Positions 53,226 through 64,000 of a stretch of 64,000 bases of DNA are shown here, in pieces. Position 1 is the first letter of the stretch. The number at the start of each line of letters is the position of its first letter. The position numbers and the translations under genes are program-made. Origin of the DNA: Brachionus koreanus (lineage: Eukaryota; Rotifera; Eurotatoria; Ploima; Brachionidae); contig PJRA01000288.1 in NCBI GenBank assembly GCA_016987375.1, forward strand, positions 263,956 to 327,955. Reading direction: 5' to 3'. Under the pieces are notes generated by a model that saw only the letters and a program-made list of their open reading frames with translations, was not told the DNA's origin and did not search any database.

Positions 53226-55830
53226 GATTTAAACGTTCTGGATGTCGCTTACGAGATCCCAGACTTTTGGCTTGGCTGCTGTCACGTTACGATCATGGTT
53301 TAATTTCATTCGACGAACTTCTGTGTCTCTACTCGCCCTAACTCTTTCATATATAAATCTTAACTTTGATTTTACTTTGTCGGTATATTCGCCTGGTGAA
53401 ACTGGAACGTTTATGATCAGGTCTATGCAAATGAGGTCTAAAGGCACCTTAGCATCGTGGCCATACATTTGTTCGAATGGTTTCGACCCCTTCGTTGCAT
53501 GTACTCCAGAATTGTCTGCTAAGCTTAAGACGTCCAGGAGTTCGTCCCAGTTGTCGTCATTTTTAAAGGGCCTTAGATGTCTGACGTTATGATTTCTAAG
53601 GGTTTTTTCGTTATTATCGGCATTAGCTTGTCTTTAAATTTTACGACCTTTAGATGTTTTTTGGCATATTGTGCAATCTCTTATGAACGTCTTAATGTCC
53701 TCGTAGTATTTGGGTCAGAAGAATTTTTTTCTTATTCTATTAAACGTTTTCTTTATATTTAAGTGTCCGCTTGATTTTGATTCGTGTTTTTTTATAATGA
53801 ATAATCCACGTTCGCTTGCGGGTACTACTAGTTGTGCGATTTCGCTGTCGCTTTTGAATCCAAACCCGAATTCTATTTGAATCTTATCATTTTCTTCTTT
53901 CGATGACCACCGCGAGAGGCTGTCTGCGACAAGCTATCCTGCGCAAAAAATTTAAAGATTTTGAAGAACTCATCGGATATAAAAAAAAGGTGAAGGAAAA
54001 ATGAATTTTTAAAGAATTAAGAAATGCAGAAGCAAATCAGTCAAAAGTAATCTTAATAAAATAAGTCTTTTATGAACTTTCTGTAGGATGACGCTTGTCC
54101 GACGAAACTAGAAACTTGGTCCTCGTTTTTGGGCCTATTGTATCTTAAGAATGCTTCAATTTTTTTGGGTGAAGTTTAGATTGTACCATTTGAAATGACG
54201 CATCCTAAGTATTCGATTGACCTATCGACAAATGAGCACTTTGTGGGTTTTATTTTCAGGCACTTTTCCCTGATTACCTCAAGTACTTATTGGATATGTT
54301 TGTTGATGTCTTCGACTGATTCTGAAAATATGATGATGTGGTCGAGGTATACAATGCAGGACTTTCCGATGAGGTCTTAAATTCCGTTCATGAAACGTTA
54401 GAAAGTTGCGCCTAAATTAGTAAGTCCTATTGGAAGAATTTTGAACTCAAAAAGTCAAATAAATCCGCAACTGAATGCTGTTTTTTTTTCGGATTTGGTT
54501 CTAGTTTGATCTGAAAGTATTCTTAGGCAAAGTCGATTTTTGAATATTTTGGCATTTTTTAGGCTGTTTAGCATGACGTCGATGCGAGGAATTGGGTAGG
54601 TATCCTTGATGGTGATATTGCTTAGTTTTATGTTGTGATTCTCATTTTCCCATCGCATTTTTTCACTAGTTGGACTGGTGATGAATACCGTGAGTGACTA
54701 CTTACTATCAGGCCTCCTTATTTTAGTTCGTCGACTGAACGTTTGAGCTCCTCACGTTTAGCGTATGGTACAGGTTTCGATTTGATGTTGAAGGGTGTAT
54801 TGTCTGTAAGTTTGATGTTGTATTTTATTAAGTTTGTAGGAGTAAGGTCCTTTATTTCGTTAGCCGTGACCTCTTTGATTTTTTTCGTGATTTTGTTTTG
54901 TATTCGCTGATTAGACCCTTTTCAATTTGTGTCGTTTAATCTTCCAGAAAATTGAGCGAGTAGTTGTTGTTTAATTCCTCTTTGTTGATTTGCAGTTCGT
55001 CCAATCTCTCGCTGAGTTTATTCATTAAGTCTTTGGTGGCGTTGAATTTGCGCAATATTTCTTAACCCATCAAGCAATAGCTGATTAAATTTTTTATGAT
55101 TATAATTTCTAAATAAAGATTTTGGTATCCTAACGTTAATTAGATTTTGATGTACCTACTGTTTGTGTTGGTGAGCAGTTGGCAGTTAATAAAAGTAAAT
55201 TATTGTTTAAAGTAAAGTTTGAGTTTTGGGGCTAGGTTTTGGTTGATAATTAAGTATTTTGTTCTGGTGTCAAGTAGAAATTTTACGTTAGATCCATTAA
55301 TTTTGAATGTGCTCGTGAGTCAGAAATTGCGATGCGGCTGTTTAACCCCATTTACCGGTGAGAAAGAGTTTTCTTTCTGCTGGTTGTTTGTTGTGTTTAT
55401 ACTACGTGGGCAATCTGAACATTTGTGTCCTCTTTTTCCGCAGTTAAAGCATCAAATTGGTTGTTCGAAAGTGATTTTGTTGATGCTGTTCGTTTTTCCA
55501 CTTTCTTCAACGTTTAAGCCGAGCATCTCTGCTTGCTAATTCGATGATTTCTGTTAGGCTTATAAACTTTGTTGTGGAAACTTTAAGCTTTAAGTCTATC
55601 CTTGAGATTGCTAGGCCTTCGTTGAACTGGTCTTCGATGTATGGTTCTAGAACGTTTGCGCTCACATCAGGTAATACAAAAAGGAAGAAGTTTTCTTTAT
55701 TAAGCTGTCTTTTGTCTAGGAATGCTTTTTTGACATTGTTTTTGTCTCTTCGTTTAGATCTTCGTTTTGTCTCTTGTTTATGATCTTCGTTTTGTCTCTT
55801 GTTTATGATCTTAAGCCAATGTTTGATCAA
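53226..55830 (-). pseudogene. Ty3/gypsy element B, decayed gag-pol
   Basis: On the minus strand in the correct order: gag-like 55830-55507 (FFLFVLPDVSANVLEPYIED, QFNEGLAISRIDLKLKV); a CCHC zinc knuckle at about 55405-55450 (CFNCGKRGHKCSDC); RT pieces at 54455-54658 (KDTYPIPRIDVMLNSLKNAK) and about 54180-54360 (YLDHIIIFSESVEDINKHIQ, with the YxDD motif altered to YLDH; KIKPTKCSFVDRSIEYLGC); the integrase zinc region at about 53690-53800 (GHLNIKKTFNRIRKKFF...CTIC); and the integrase C-terminal part 53468-53229 (MYGHDAKVPLDLI). Stops and frameshifts occur throughout. No LTR was identified. The hAT end begins just right of gag. Confidence 0.78.
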
Positions 55831-56584
55831 CGCTGAATGTTTAAAATTCCACGTTCTTTCTATAAATTAGTGTTGGTATCCGTACACACGGCCAGTTAAC
55901 CGGTAAAATTTCTTTATGGCCGAAACCGTATCCGCCAAACCGGGCCAACTATTTGGCGGTCGGTCATTTAACCGGTCTATCAGACAGTCTAAATTTTCGG
56001 TTAATTAAAATAAATATACAAATTAATATTTATTTTAATTATTTTATTAAGAAAAATTTAAAGAAAAACTAAATAAACTGTTTAAACACTGTCGTTATTA
56101 AAAAATTTGTTTTTTAATTTTCTTTATTTTATTTCAAAATTAATTTAAAATTGAACGGCAAATTTTATTTCCATTAAAAGTTTATGAGAAAATTTAGCAC
56201 TTTTTCACAAATTTAATTAAAAAAATCGAAAAAATAAGTTATTTGTAATAATGAATTTATTTAGTAAAATATTTAAAGATAACAACATAAATAAATATTC
56301 AATTGTCCAAATTATCTCATTAAATTTAAATTTTAGAATTAAACTTATCTTATATTAAATTGTAATTTTACTATTTTAAAGTTTATTCTATTTGAAATTT
56401 TTTTCCTAATTAAAAAATCGTATCTGTTTACTTTTTGATATAGTGCTATATTACATGCTCTAAAATAAATGTTAGATTATAAAAAAATTTCAATTTTTAT
56501 TGATTTTTTGATTATATTTACTTAAAATTAAGAGGTGTTTACTTTTATTTTGATAAAATAAAATAATTCTTTTAAATTTTTTTA

Positions 56585-59400
56585 TTTTTTAATTAAAATC
56601 ATAATTTTCGTATAAAAACATGATTTTTTCAACTTTTTCTGGGAAAATTTTGTTTCTTCTATCCCATATTCGATAACTAGTTGTAGAGAAAATTCTTTCT
56701 GAAGGCGTGCTAGTCGCTTGCGCATTTGCATATGTTTTAAAATACTCTTACAATATTGGATATTTGCTTTTGTTTTCTTCCCAAAATTCAAACAGTCTAT
56801 TGGATTTAAGCTCTAATTTATAATTAGTAATTTCTTTTTTTACAGTTCTCCAATTTATTTAAATTTCACTTTCACCATCAGATGAATCACTCATTTGAAC
56901 TCCTTTTCTCCGCCTTAAATTGTTATCGTGTGTAGACCATTTTTTTATTTAATTATTTAATTTGATCACATCATTGAAATCTTTCATAGTTTCTCTTATT
57001 TCCTTTTCCGCTTTCTCAATAAAAATATTTCTTTGTGATTCCGCTGTACTTGAAAATTTCTTATACCTTGGGTTCAAAAATGATGCAAGTATTAGTTGGT
57101 TATTTTCAAAAATTCCTTATTTCTGTATATAAAAATTTAAATATAGCTTTATTAGTTTCTTGAGTCCTGCTGAAAATGTTTTTTCGTCTTGTTTGATTTC
57201 ACATGCTTTAATTAAGCTTGTAAAAACTTGAATTATCAGGCTTGAGATCGATGAGTACTCTAATGAAATTTCCTCAGTAATGTTATAAAAAGTTTGTAAA
57301 ATCAACATTGCTTCTTCGAGAATTTCAACTTCATTAGATTTGAGTTGTAAATTTTTATGTTTTTGATCTTTCGACAAAATTATATTAAGTGATTCATAAT
57401 TCTTAATTACACTTTCAATCATCAAAAAAGCACTATTCCATTTTGTAATTACTTGTTGTATAATTGATAGAACTTTCTCACTGCTTTCTTTTTGTTTTTT
57501 AATCAATTCTTCTTTCATGATTGTTGAATGATTATAATATGAAGCTATAGAGCTACACTTATCAAGTGCATAATTAAAAATTGTAAATTGATCAATATTA
57601 ACATTTATCACTAAGCTAGTCGAAACATCTAGTTTTTGCTTTTCTAAAGCCTCCATATCCTGTGATTCTTTTTGTGAAAATTCTATGAAACATTGATCTT
57701 CTTTTCGTTCTAATTTTTGTTTTATATTTTTTTAAAGAATTTGAAACAATCAAATTTAATATATGTGCTATACATGGTATCCTTTCCAATCCCAGATTTT
57801 TCGACATCTGAATCATAGTGCTTACATTATCAGTTGTTATAAATTTGATTTTTCGAAGAAGAGAAAATTCTTCGAGTATACAAGTTATGTTATCTGAAAG
57901 ATTTTTAGCCGAATGACCAGCGAAAACATGCCAAATAGATAAAAGCACGGACTTAAGTTTAAGTTTTTCGTTAAAAAAACGAGCTGTTAAGCTAATATAT
58001 GAAAAATTTTGCACTGATGTCCAACAGTCGGTGGTAAGACTCACATTTTAACATTTGAAGTCGAACACATGTATTTTTTGGACATTTCAGAAAAATAATT
58101 TATTATAATTATATGCAAGATCATAAACATTTTTTAAAGAGAAAAAATTTGATTTGTTAATTGTCGTCCAATAAAAAAATTATTCTTTATTTGGTTATAA
58201 AAATAAAGGATTAAAAATTAACATTTAAATAGGAATTTTTCATTACTTATTATTAATAATTACTCTTATCTTACACTTTAAAGCTAAGAACTCAAAATAT
58301 TTTGCAATATTTCGATGAGATTCTATATTTTTTTTGGTATTAGGACCAATTTCATCAACTAATAAAATAGCTTTTATAAATTTATCTAAAAGAACATCTG
58401 TTTTTCGTAAGAAAAGATGTAAAAAGTCATTAACACAACGATTATAGTCCAATCAATTTAATAAACTCTCACTCTTGTAGCCTAAATTATTATTCTAATT
58501 ATTCATTAGCATCTGGTGTTGTTCAATTGATCGTGCTAAATATCTTGGATCTGTTATTGAAAAGTTTTTTTTATTAAATGAAATGATTTTAACCAATGAA
58601 AATCTTATTGATAAAAAATATTGTTGTCCAATGATACAGGGATTAACTAATTAACATAATCTCGTAATTTTGAAATGTCTGAAAAATCTCTATATGAACT
58701 TCTGTTAATTTTGTTAAAGCAATTTTTTTGTATTTTTCATAATAAATATTCGCCAATTCCTAAAGATCCTTCCGTGTACGTAATTAAAAATTTGGATTTA
58801 GGAAATTACAAAAAAGTTTAAAAAATTTGTTTTCCACACAACGAAAAGGAAGCCTGCAGTTATAATAAACATTAAGATGAGATAAGCTGGATCTTTTTTT
58901 CTCCCTCATCAGAATGATTTTTTTACATATTTTTATTTCATTTTTGAGTTCCAAATGTCTAATCATTTTGCTCGTAGAATTACATTATGAGCCATCTGAA
59001 AATTGCATACTGTATTATTAGTAGAAACCATGCATTTGACAATACGATTATGATAATTTTCACCTTTTTTATTAGTTTTACTAAAAAAATTTCTTTTTAA
59101 CTTTTTCATTTGAAAAAATTCCTAACATTTTGATATCTTTTTTTTCTTTCCACAGTCTTCATCATCTTCATATTCCGATAAATCAGACCTAGGTTGAGAA
59201 TCTTCATTTTCGTTAAATGATAAAATACTGATTTGCTCCTCAACGCAAATATTATTTTCGAAAATATCAATTTGTTCAGTCTTGTTTCTTGAACATGGTT
59301 CTAAATTCCTAAGGCTTTTTTCTTGCGAATCATTTTCAAATGTTGATTGAGATCTAGGAAAAAGTTTGAACTGACATTTTTCTTAATTTTACGTAAATTT
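56585..59400 (-). pseudogene. hAT transposase relic with nested insert
   Basis: Read on the minus strand: an acidic N-terminal region (about 59200-59350, ENEDSQPRSDLSEYEDDED); a weak zinc region (about 58980-59080); LPFRCVENKFFKLFCNFLNP (about 58790-58850), the usual hAT lead-in; the catalytic part from 58044 with SLTTDCWTSVQNFSYISLTA, KFITTDNVSTM and IPCIAHILNLIV; a frame change near 57650; a helical middle (57656-57117, with TKWNSAFLMIESV); and the C-terminal dimerisation domain at about 56590-56800 (LFEFWEENKSKYPIL, stop, ANAQATSTPSERIFSTTSYR). The interval 58240-58680 carries an unrelated-looking fragment (DYNRCVNDFLHLFLRKTDVL), probably another relic nested in the gene. It cannot make an active protein. 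Confidence 0.75.
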
Positions 59401-59710
59401 TTTATCTATATTACTTTAAAAAAAAATATTAAAAAAAGTTATTTTTAACTTTATTTTATTCATAATAAAATCTAAAAATCAAAAATAGTTTAAAAAATGT
59501 CGCGTTTACTACTTCGCGATTTCCATTTAGTAACTAGATTGCTTTTTAGTTAGATTATATAGCCAGTTTAATAAATTATTAAATAAAATATTTTATTCAA
59601 AATTTTTTATTATTTGCTTCTAAATACTCTTTACTTTTTTTTCTAAAAATATTAGACAATTTAAACAAAATTTAAAAACAGAAATAAAACTAATTTTCGA
59701 TGAAGTTTTG

Positions 59711-60135
59711 TTAAAGTTTGTTGTAGGACGCATTGATTAATTTCATCCGTTCTCCATCATCTTTGCCTTTCTGGATGATATTTAAGACACAAGCGAACAA
59801 ATTGTATCTTAATTTAACCCAAATGTAATCATTTTCGATTTCCATAATGTCTAAACAATTTTCGCCTGATGGTAGGAAAATATTTAGCTTTGGTTTTTTA
59901 GAAAATTTTCTTTTATATTCTTCAGAATTCGTTTTATTTTGGTTACAATTTTGCTCTTTTTGCTCATTTTGATTTTTTGAACTTCTTCATGCTTTTTTTG
60001 TTCTTTTTCCCATTTTCCACGCTTCTCTCTTGCTAATATTTCTCTTCGTTGTTTATAATTCATGTTAAGGAACATGTTCTGTTTATGTATGTTCTCTTTA
60101 TGTATTTTCCATAATTTTGATTTGGAAATAGGCAT
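59711..60135 (-). pseudogene. Lys-rich hypothetical protein with one frameshift, inside the hAT element
   Basis: From ATG 60135 the minus strand codes for MPISKSKLWKIHKENIHKQN, then a very basic helical stretch (REILAREKRGKWEKEQKKHE). A frame change around 59950-59985 leads into KPKLNIFLPSGENCLDIMEI, then NDYIWVKLRYNLFACVLNII and a stop at 59711, giving about 137 residues in total. It lies between the hAT transposase start and the right end of that element, so it may be an accessory frame of the transposon or its insertion target. No family was recognised. Confidence 0.4.
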
Positions 60136-60916
60136 TTTGTTTCTATTAAATTGAATTTTGTAATTTTTACTTTAGTATCTAAATTATTAAAATTATTTTT
60201 TATCCATTTTCAAAAAATAAATTTTTGAAAATATTGATTAGATAAATAAAATGAACAATAATTAATTATTAATTAGATTTTTAGTATATTTTATAATTAT
60301 TTAACTTATAGTATACAAAAAAATTTTTGTATATAAACAAAATTAAATAAAAAAATTTATTTAAAGTAAATGTTGATAGATTATTATTAAAAATTTCGTG
60401 TAGAAAAAAGTGATCCCTGAAAATTATTTTTTTTCCATTCAAGTAAAGGGCAAAAGGATCGGAAAAATTGAATATTTCTTTCTCAGCCACTCCTGCCGTT
60501 ACTTACTGGAGATTAACCTAAGTTCACGTTAATTTGACTTACATTATAGAATCTGGAAAAGTCCGGTTATACCCTTTAGGTACCAGCTGTTAGGGTGTTT
60601 ACCGCGAACTCAAACAAAATCTTTGTTTTAATTGTCTAAAGATAATCCAATTCATGTCTATTATTACTGGAAAGATCGTTTGTTTAAAAATATTAACTAA
60701 TAGGAAGGAAGAGATATTATTTATTAACAATATAAAATATAAAATTGTTAAATTTTATTTGAATAAACTAAAAGAAATTATCTAAACGATATCGTTTCAA
60801 ATTTCAACAAAAAAAACAGAAATATTTTAAGCTCAGCAAAATTACTTATCACAAACAATTAAATCTTTTAATGATGAAAAGATTGAAAACATGTGCGACT
60901 TCCTTAAGAGACTTTT

Positions 60917-61986
60917 TTAAATATTTTTTCTAGCGAGGATCGAACCTTGGTCCAATGACCGTCCGCCAAATAGCTTGCCGTATTTGTGGCCGTTTGTATT
61001 CATTTGGCCGTATTTTTTGGCGGCCAAAAATTTAGACCGCCTAAGAGGCCGGTTAAATGACCTCCCGCCAAAAAATTGACCGTATTTGTGGCCGTTTGTA
61101 TTCATTTTGCCGTATTTTTTGGCGGTCAAAAATTTAGACCGCCTAAGAGGCCGGTTAAATGACCTCCCGCCAAAAAATTGACCGTATTTGTGGCCGTTTG
61201 TATTCATTTTGCCGTATTTTTTGGCTGTCAAAAATTTAGACTGTCTGAGAGACCGGTTAAATTGAGTTTCGGACGTATGAGAACAAACAGTTCTCGCACA
61301 GGAGTTGTCGCATTGTGTCGATACAATCGCTCGTAGTTGCACCGACACAAACTCGTTGGTATTGGATGACGGCCTTGAAAGGTTTAGGGGTCTCCTTGAT
61401 TGTGGGATCCATGTCCGGGGTTCCTGTTCAGCTAGAAGGTCCCTTACCAGGTCAAGACTGTTGTTCAGTTGAGCCTGAAGTTGGTGTTTTGATACCTCCA
61501 GTTGGTTGACCCGATCATGAAGATCGCTCATCAGTCGGCTATTCTCGGTCAGCTCGCTTCGGGCATTAGAGGCTTGTTGTTTTGCAGCATCAGCCTCTCG
61601 ACGCTGTTGTTCCAATTCTTTGGTTTTTTGCTCGAGCTTTCGCTTTTCTTCGCGAAGCTTATCTATTAGCCGGGACACTCTTGGCGTTACTGACTCCTCT
61701 TGTCGGTGATGTTCCGTTGTTGTTGGCCGCGGGTTAATCTCAAACCAGATACTCGTTCGTGGGATACCGACTCGATTAAGGAGAGTCACTGCTTCTTCGT
61801 GGACCGAGGCATCTTCGTAGCGAAGAAACGCATAATTTGTTTTGAGGAAGCCACGGTTGGGTCCCATTCTCAGCCATTTGATTGGGCCAAGCTAGTTCCT
61901 GTGGACTTCCAGCTCCTCTCGTAAAATGGCGTTTGCATCCGGTACATTAGGAATTCCGTGTACAATTATGTCGTGCTTGGCCTGCA
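60917..61986 (-). pseudogene. Ty3/gypsy element C ORF3: RRM-like domain plus coiled coil (one nonsense codon)
   Basis: From ATG 61986 the minus strand codes for HDIIVHGIPNVPDANAILRE (RNP2-like first strand and helix), then an in-frame TAG at about 61894, then LGPIKWLRMGPNRGF, TNYAFLRYEDASVHEEAVTL (RNP1-like strand and second helix) and SIWFEINPRP: a complete beta-alpha-beta-beta-alpha-beta RRM order. A coiled coil of about 90 residues follows (SRLIDKLREEKRKLEQKTKE, VNQLEVSKHQLQAQLNNSLD). The original end is probably near 61300. From about 61262 the frame runs into the 102-bp tandem repeats and stops at 60917. It is homologous in layout and in the Y-x-A-F...VHEE motif to the frame at 40845-41623. 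Confidence 0.72.
60955..61262 (-). repeat. Three 102-bp tandem units (34 codons each)
   Basis: Units begin at about 61021, 61123 and 61225 (word TCAAAAATTTAGAC). The period is 102 bp, a multiple of three, so on the minus strand each unit reads as 34 residues containing KFLTAKKYGKMNTNGHKYGQ and FFGGRSFNRPLRRS. This extends the ORF3 frame of the neighbouring gypsy element. The DNA words recur inverted at 55880-55990. It is therefore more likely the subterminal repeat region of the hAT element than true protein sequence. Confidence 0.75.
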
Positions 61987-62191
61987 TTTTTCGATTTTAA
62001 AATTTGAATTTTAAATTTTCATTTTAGTGGTTATGCAGATGTTTCTTGACAAAAAGTTAATAGAATAAAAAGGTTCTTCTGGATCACTCCTCCTTTAACT
62101 AGCGTAGAAAACTAATGTATATACAAATCAATTTAACTATAAAAATAATCAAAAAATCATAGCTCTATGTACAAAATAGTTTTAATGTAAA

Positions 62192-64000
62192 TTAGTATCT
62201 TAACCTATCTACGGGTTTAATTGAGCGTCTGCTCCTCCTAAGATGGTCTTGTGGATTATTTATAATCTTTTGAAAAAAGTGGCTGGGCTGAAACGTTTCA
62301 TCCTCATCATCAGTTGATTCCCAAACTGACTCGGATTGGGATACCAAATCTTTATTTGAATTAAATTCTGCAATGTCTAGATTTTGGCTGGTTTAACCTT
62401 TAAATTTTGTAGTTGACTGGGCCAATTTTTTCTTGTACGATATATGGGCCTTCCCATTTGGGTGACAATTTCTTTGAAAGACCTTTTTTAGTTTGTGGTT
62501 TGTTTAGCATTACCATATCGTCGATTTTGTACTCAACTGGCTTGATATTCCTATCGTGTTGTATTTTGGATTTTTCAACCATAAAGTCTCTATTCTTCTC
62601 GACATTCTTATAGACTTCATGAAGCTTTTCTTGGAGCCATTCGACGAACAGTTTGACCACTATGCTTTCTTGGTTAGTTGTCTCTAATTCATTAATTTCG
62701 TCGTTTGGTTCGTCTTCGTTCCCAATTACTAAATCTAATGGTATCTTTGGTTTTCTACCATATACTACTTCGAATGGTGTATGATTAGTTGTTGAGTGGG
62801 TTGACGTGTTGTATGCGTATGCCATTTATTGTAGATACTCGTCCTAATCATTTTGATGTTCGTTGACCAAGATGAAAGCATTGTTTTCAATGTGCGATTA
62901 AAACGTTCTGTCAAGCCGTCACACTCAGGATGGTATGGTGATGTCTTGAGTTTATGAATTTCGAGTAATTCATAAACTTTTCCTAAAAGCTCCAATTGAA
63001 AGTTCTTTGCACCGTCTGTTAGAATATTTGTGAAGAGACCATGAATCATCATGAGATTAATTAAACGCTTGGCAACGCTTTCGGCAGTGATCTTTTGAAG
63101 AGCGTAAAGTGCTACCCATTTTGAAAAATGATCACAAACCACAAGAATGTAAATATTTCCATCTTTTGAAAGTGGTAGCGGATCAATTATATCACAGGTT
63201 ACAAGCTGAAATGGTCTTGTGGGGAGTAGAGGTTGCAATTTTGCCTTGTGAAGCGATTGTGGATTTTTGATTTTTTGACAAGTAAGACAATTTTTGATAA
63301 ATGTAATGGTTCTGTTTTTTAAAGCAGATCTAAAGAATCTTGAATGGATTTTATCTAGAGTTTTTCTGACTCCTAAATGCCCGTGAAATATGGAGCAATG
63401 GACAAAATTTAATATTTTATTTACCATATGTTCTGGTATTATTATGAGTTTTTGTACCGATCCGTCGTCTTGTGGTTTAAACCAATACAAAAGTTGATCG
63501 ACCAGACGCAAGTCATCATAATTCTCATAAAGAACTCTTTTAAGGTTTGTATTCAAGCGTTCTTTCTCGATAATTGGCTTTGTTTTACCACTTTGCTCAA
63601 TTAGTAGTTTTTTCCACCGAATGCAATTTTCTTTGTTCTGCTCTTCGGGCGTAACCAGTAGATCGCAATGGGCTTCATTTTTTTGCTCGATTTTTGTATT
63701 CTCGGAGATGAAATTTATAATTTTATCATCATCTTCTAGTTGGTCATCAGACGTGTATGTATCCTCTTGAACATTCCATCTTGAAAGAGCATCCGCGTTT
63801 GAATGAATCTTTCCGCTTCGATATATTATACGAAAAGTATAATTGTTAATACTGATTAACCATCGTGCTAATCTAGAGTTTGGAGTTTTACAAGATAAGA
63901 GCCATGATAATGGCTGATGATCAGTAACAACATCGAATTCTTGGCCATAAAGATATTGGTGAAAGTGTTCGACTGCTAGTACAATGGCCAAAAGTTCTTT
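62192..64000 (-). pseudogene. Ty3/gypsy element C pol: RNase H and integrase, partial at window edge
   Basis: The minus strand enters at the window edge in RNase H (KELLAIVLAVEHFHQYLYGQ, TDHQPLSWLL, SNADALSRW). It goes on to the integrase HHCC region (HGHLGVRKTLDKIHS...CLTCQK) and the DDE core (TCDIIDPLPLS, LTDGAKNFQLELLG, CDGLTERFNRTLKTMLS). A frameshift at about 62865 and two stops (TAG, TAA at 62830-62855) break it. The frame resumes at MAYAYNTSTHSTTNHTPFEV and ends with the integrase C-terminus (LSPKWEGPYIVQEKIGPVNY). A further tail after a frame change reaches a stop at 62192 (SVWESTDDEDETFQPSHFF, LRRSRRSIKPVDRLRY). It is clearly different in sequence from element A. Confidence 0.88.

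Larger units (their letters stand above)
55867..61262 (-). mobile_element. hAT element with inverted subterminal repeats
   Basis: The left end 55867-55990 (TAGTGTTGGTATCCGTACAC, then words GGCCAACTATTTGGCGGTCG and TCATTTAACCGGTCTATCAG) has an inverted relative at 60955-61262, where the same words occur on the other strand in three tandem 102-bp units. The enclosed minus-strand sequence codes for a hAT transposase (56585-59400). Inverted ends around a hAT transposase fit a single element of about 5.4 kb. The exact termini and the 8-bp target duplication expected for hAT elements could not be confirmed. Confidence 0.6.

Noticed and set aside
60930..60965. B-box-like GGTTCGATCC on the minus strand
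   Set aside because: No A-box upstream on that strand and no tRNA fold; it lies in the hAT end repeats.

Overview
The window looks like nuclear DNA of a small invertebrate. It is roughly three quarters A+T, its introns are tiny (mostly 50-81 nt, GT...AG), and its genes are metazoan families: a NIDO/AMOP/VWD surface protein, an endosulfine, a matrix metalloproteinase, an exostosin-like glycosyltransferase, an alpha2-delta/CACHD1-like calcium-channel subunit and a chitin-synthase relic. Composition, intron size and transposon types fit a monogonont rotifer such as Brachionus. That is an inference from style, not a proven assignment. There is one assembly gap (36934-37678) and a single N at 40711.

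Left part (1-31 kb) is gene-bearing. From left to right it holds: a 1,221-residue NIDO-NIDO-AMOP-VWD surface protein (minus); a four-exon TMEM272-like membrane protein (plus); an ENSA/ARPP19 endosulfine with a long Ser/Thr insert (minus, two exons); a relic belt with a long-TIR element, a Tc1/mariner relic and a LINE relic (12.1-14.2 kb); a five-exon secreted Cys-rich protein (minus); a 65-residue Cys-rich secreted peptide (plus); three successive exon-like units with the same splice phase (19.6-20.4 kb); a large inverted duplication next to a SWIM-domain transposase relic (21.5-22.6 kb); a complete minimal matrix metalloproteinase in four exons (plus); an LRR membrane protein (minus); a broken and internally inverted alpha2-delta/CACHD1-like gene; and a 277-residue coiled-coil protein of unknown function.

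Right part (33-64 kb) is mostly mobile-element debris around few host genes. It has Mutator-like (MULE) relics at 33.6-34.9, 35.0-35.4 and 52.3-53.0 kb, a chitin-synthase fragment with an internal stop, a truncated JAMM-like gene cut by an LTR, a Ty3/gypsy element with a 246-bp 3' LTR (to 42027), a 2.9-kb element with about 240-bp TIRs directly abutting that LTR, an exostosin-like GT64 gene in two exons (46.2-48.1 kb, apparently intact), a decayed gypsy element (53.2-55.8 kb), a hAT element (55.87-61.26 kb) and a second Ty3/gypsy element running off the right edge (minus).

The most interesting observation is that two clearly different Ty3/gypsy elements each carry, downstream of pol where an env might sit, a third reading frame that looks like an RRM-type RNA-binding domain followed by a long coiled coil. 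This is the same pair of parts, in the opposite order, as the ORF1 protein of L1-type LINEs. All exon joins below were worked out by hand from splice sites, reading phase and family motifs; none was checked against transcripts.
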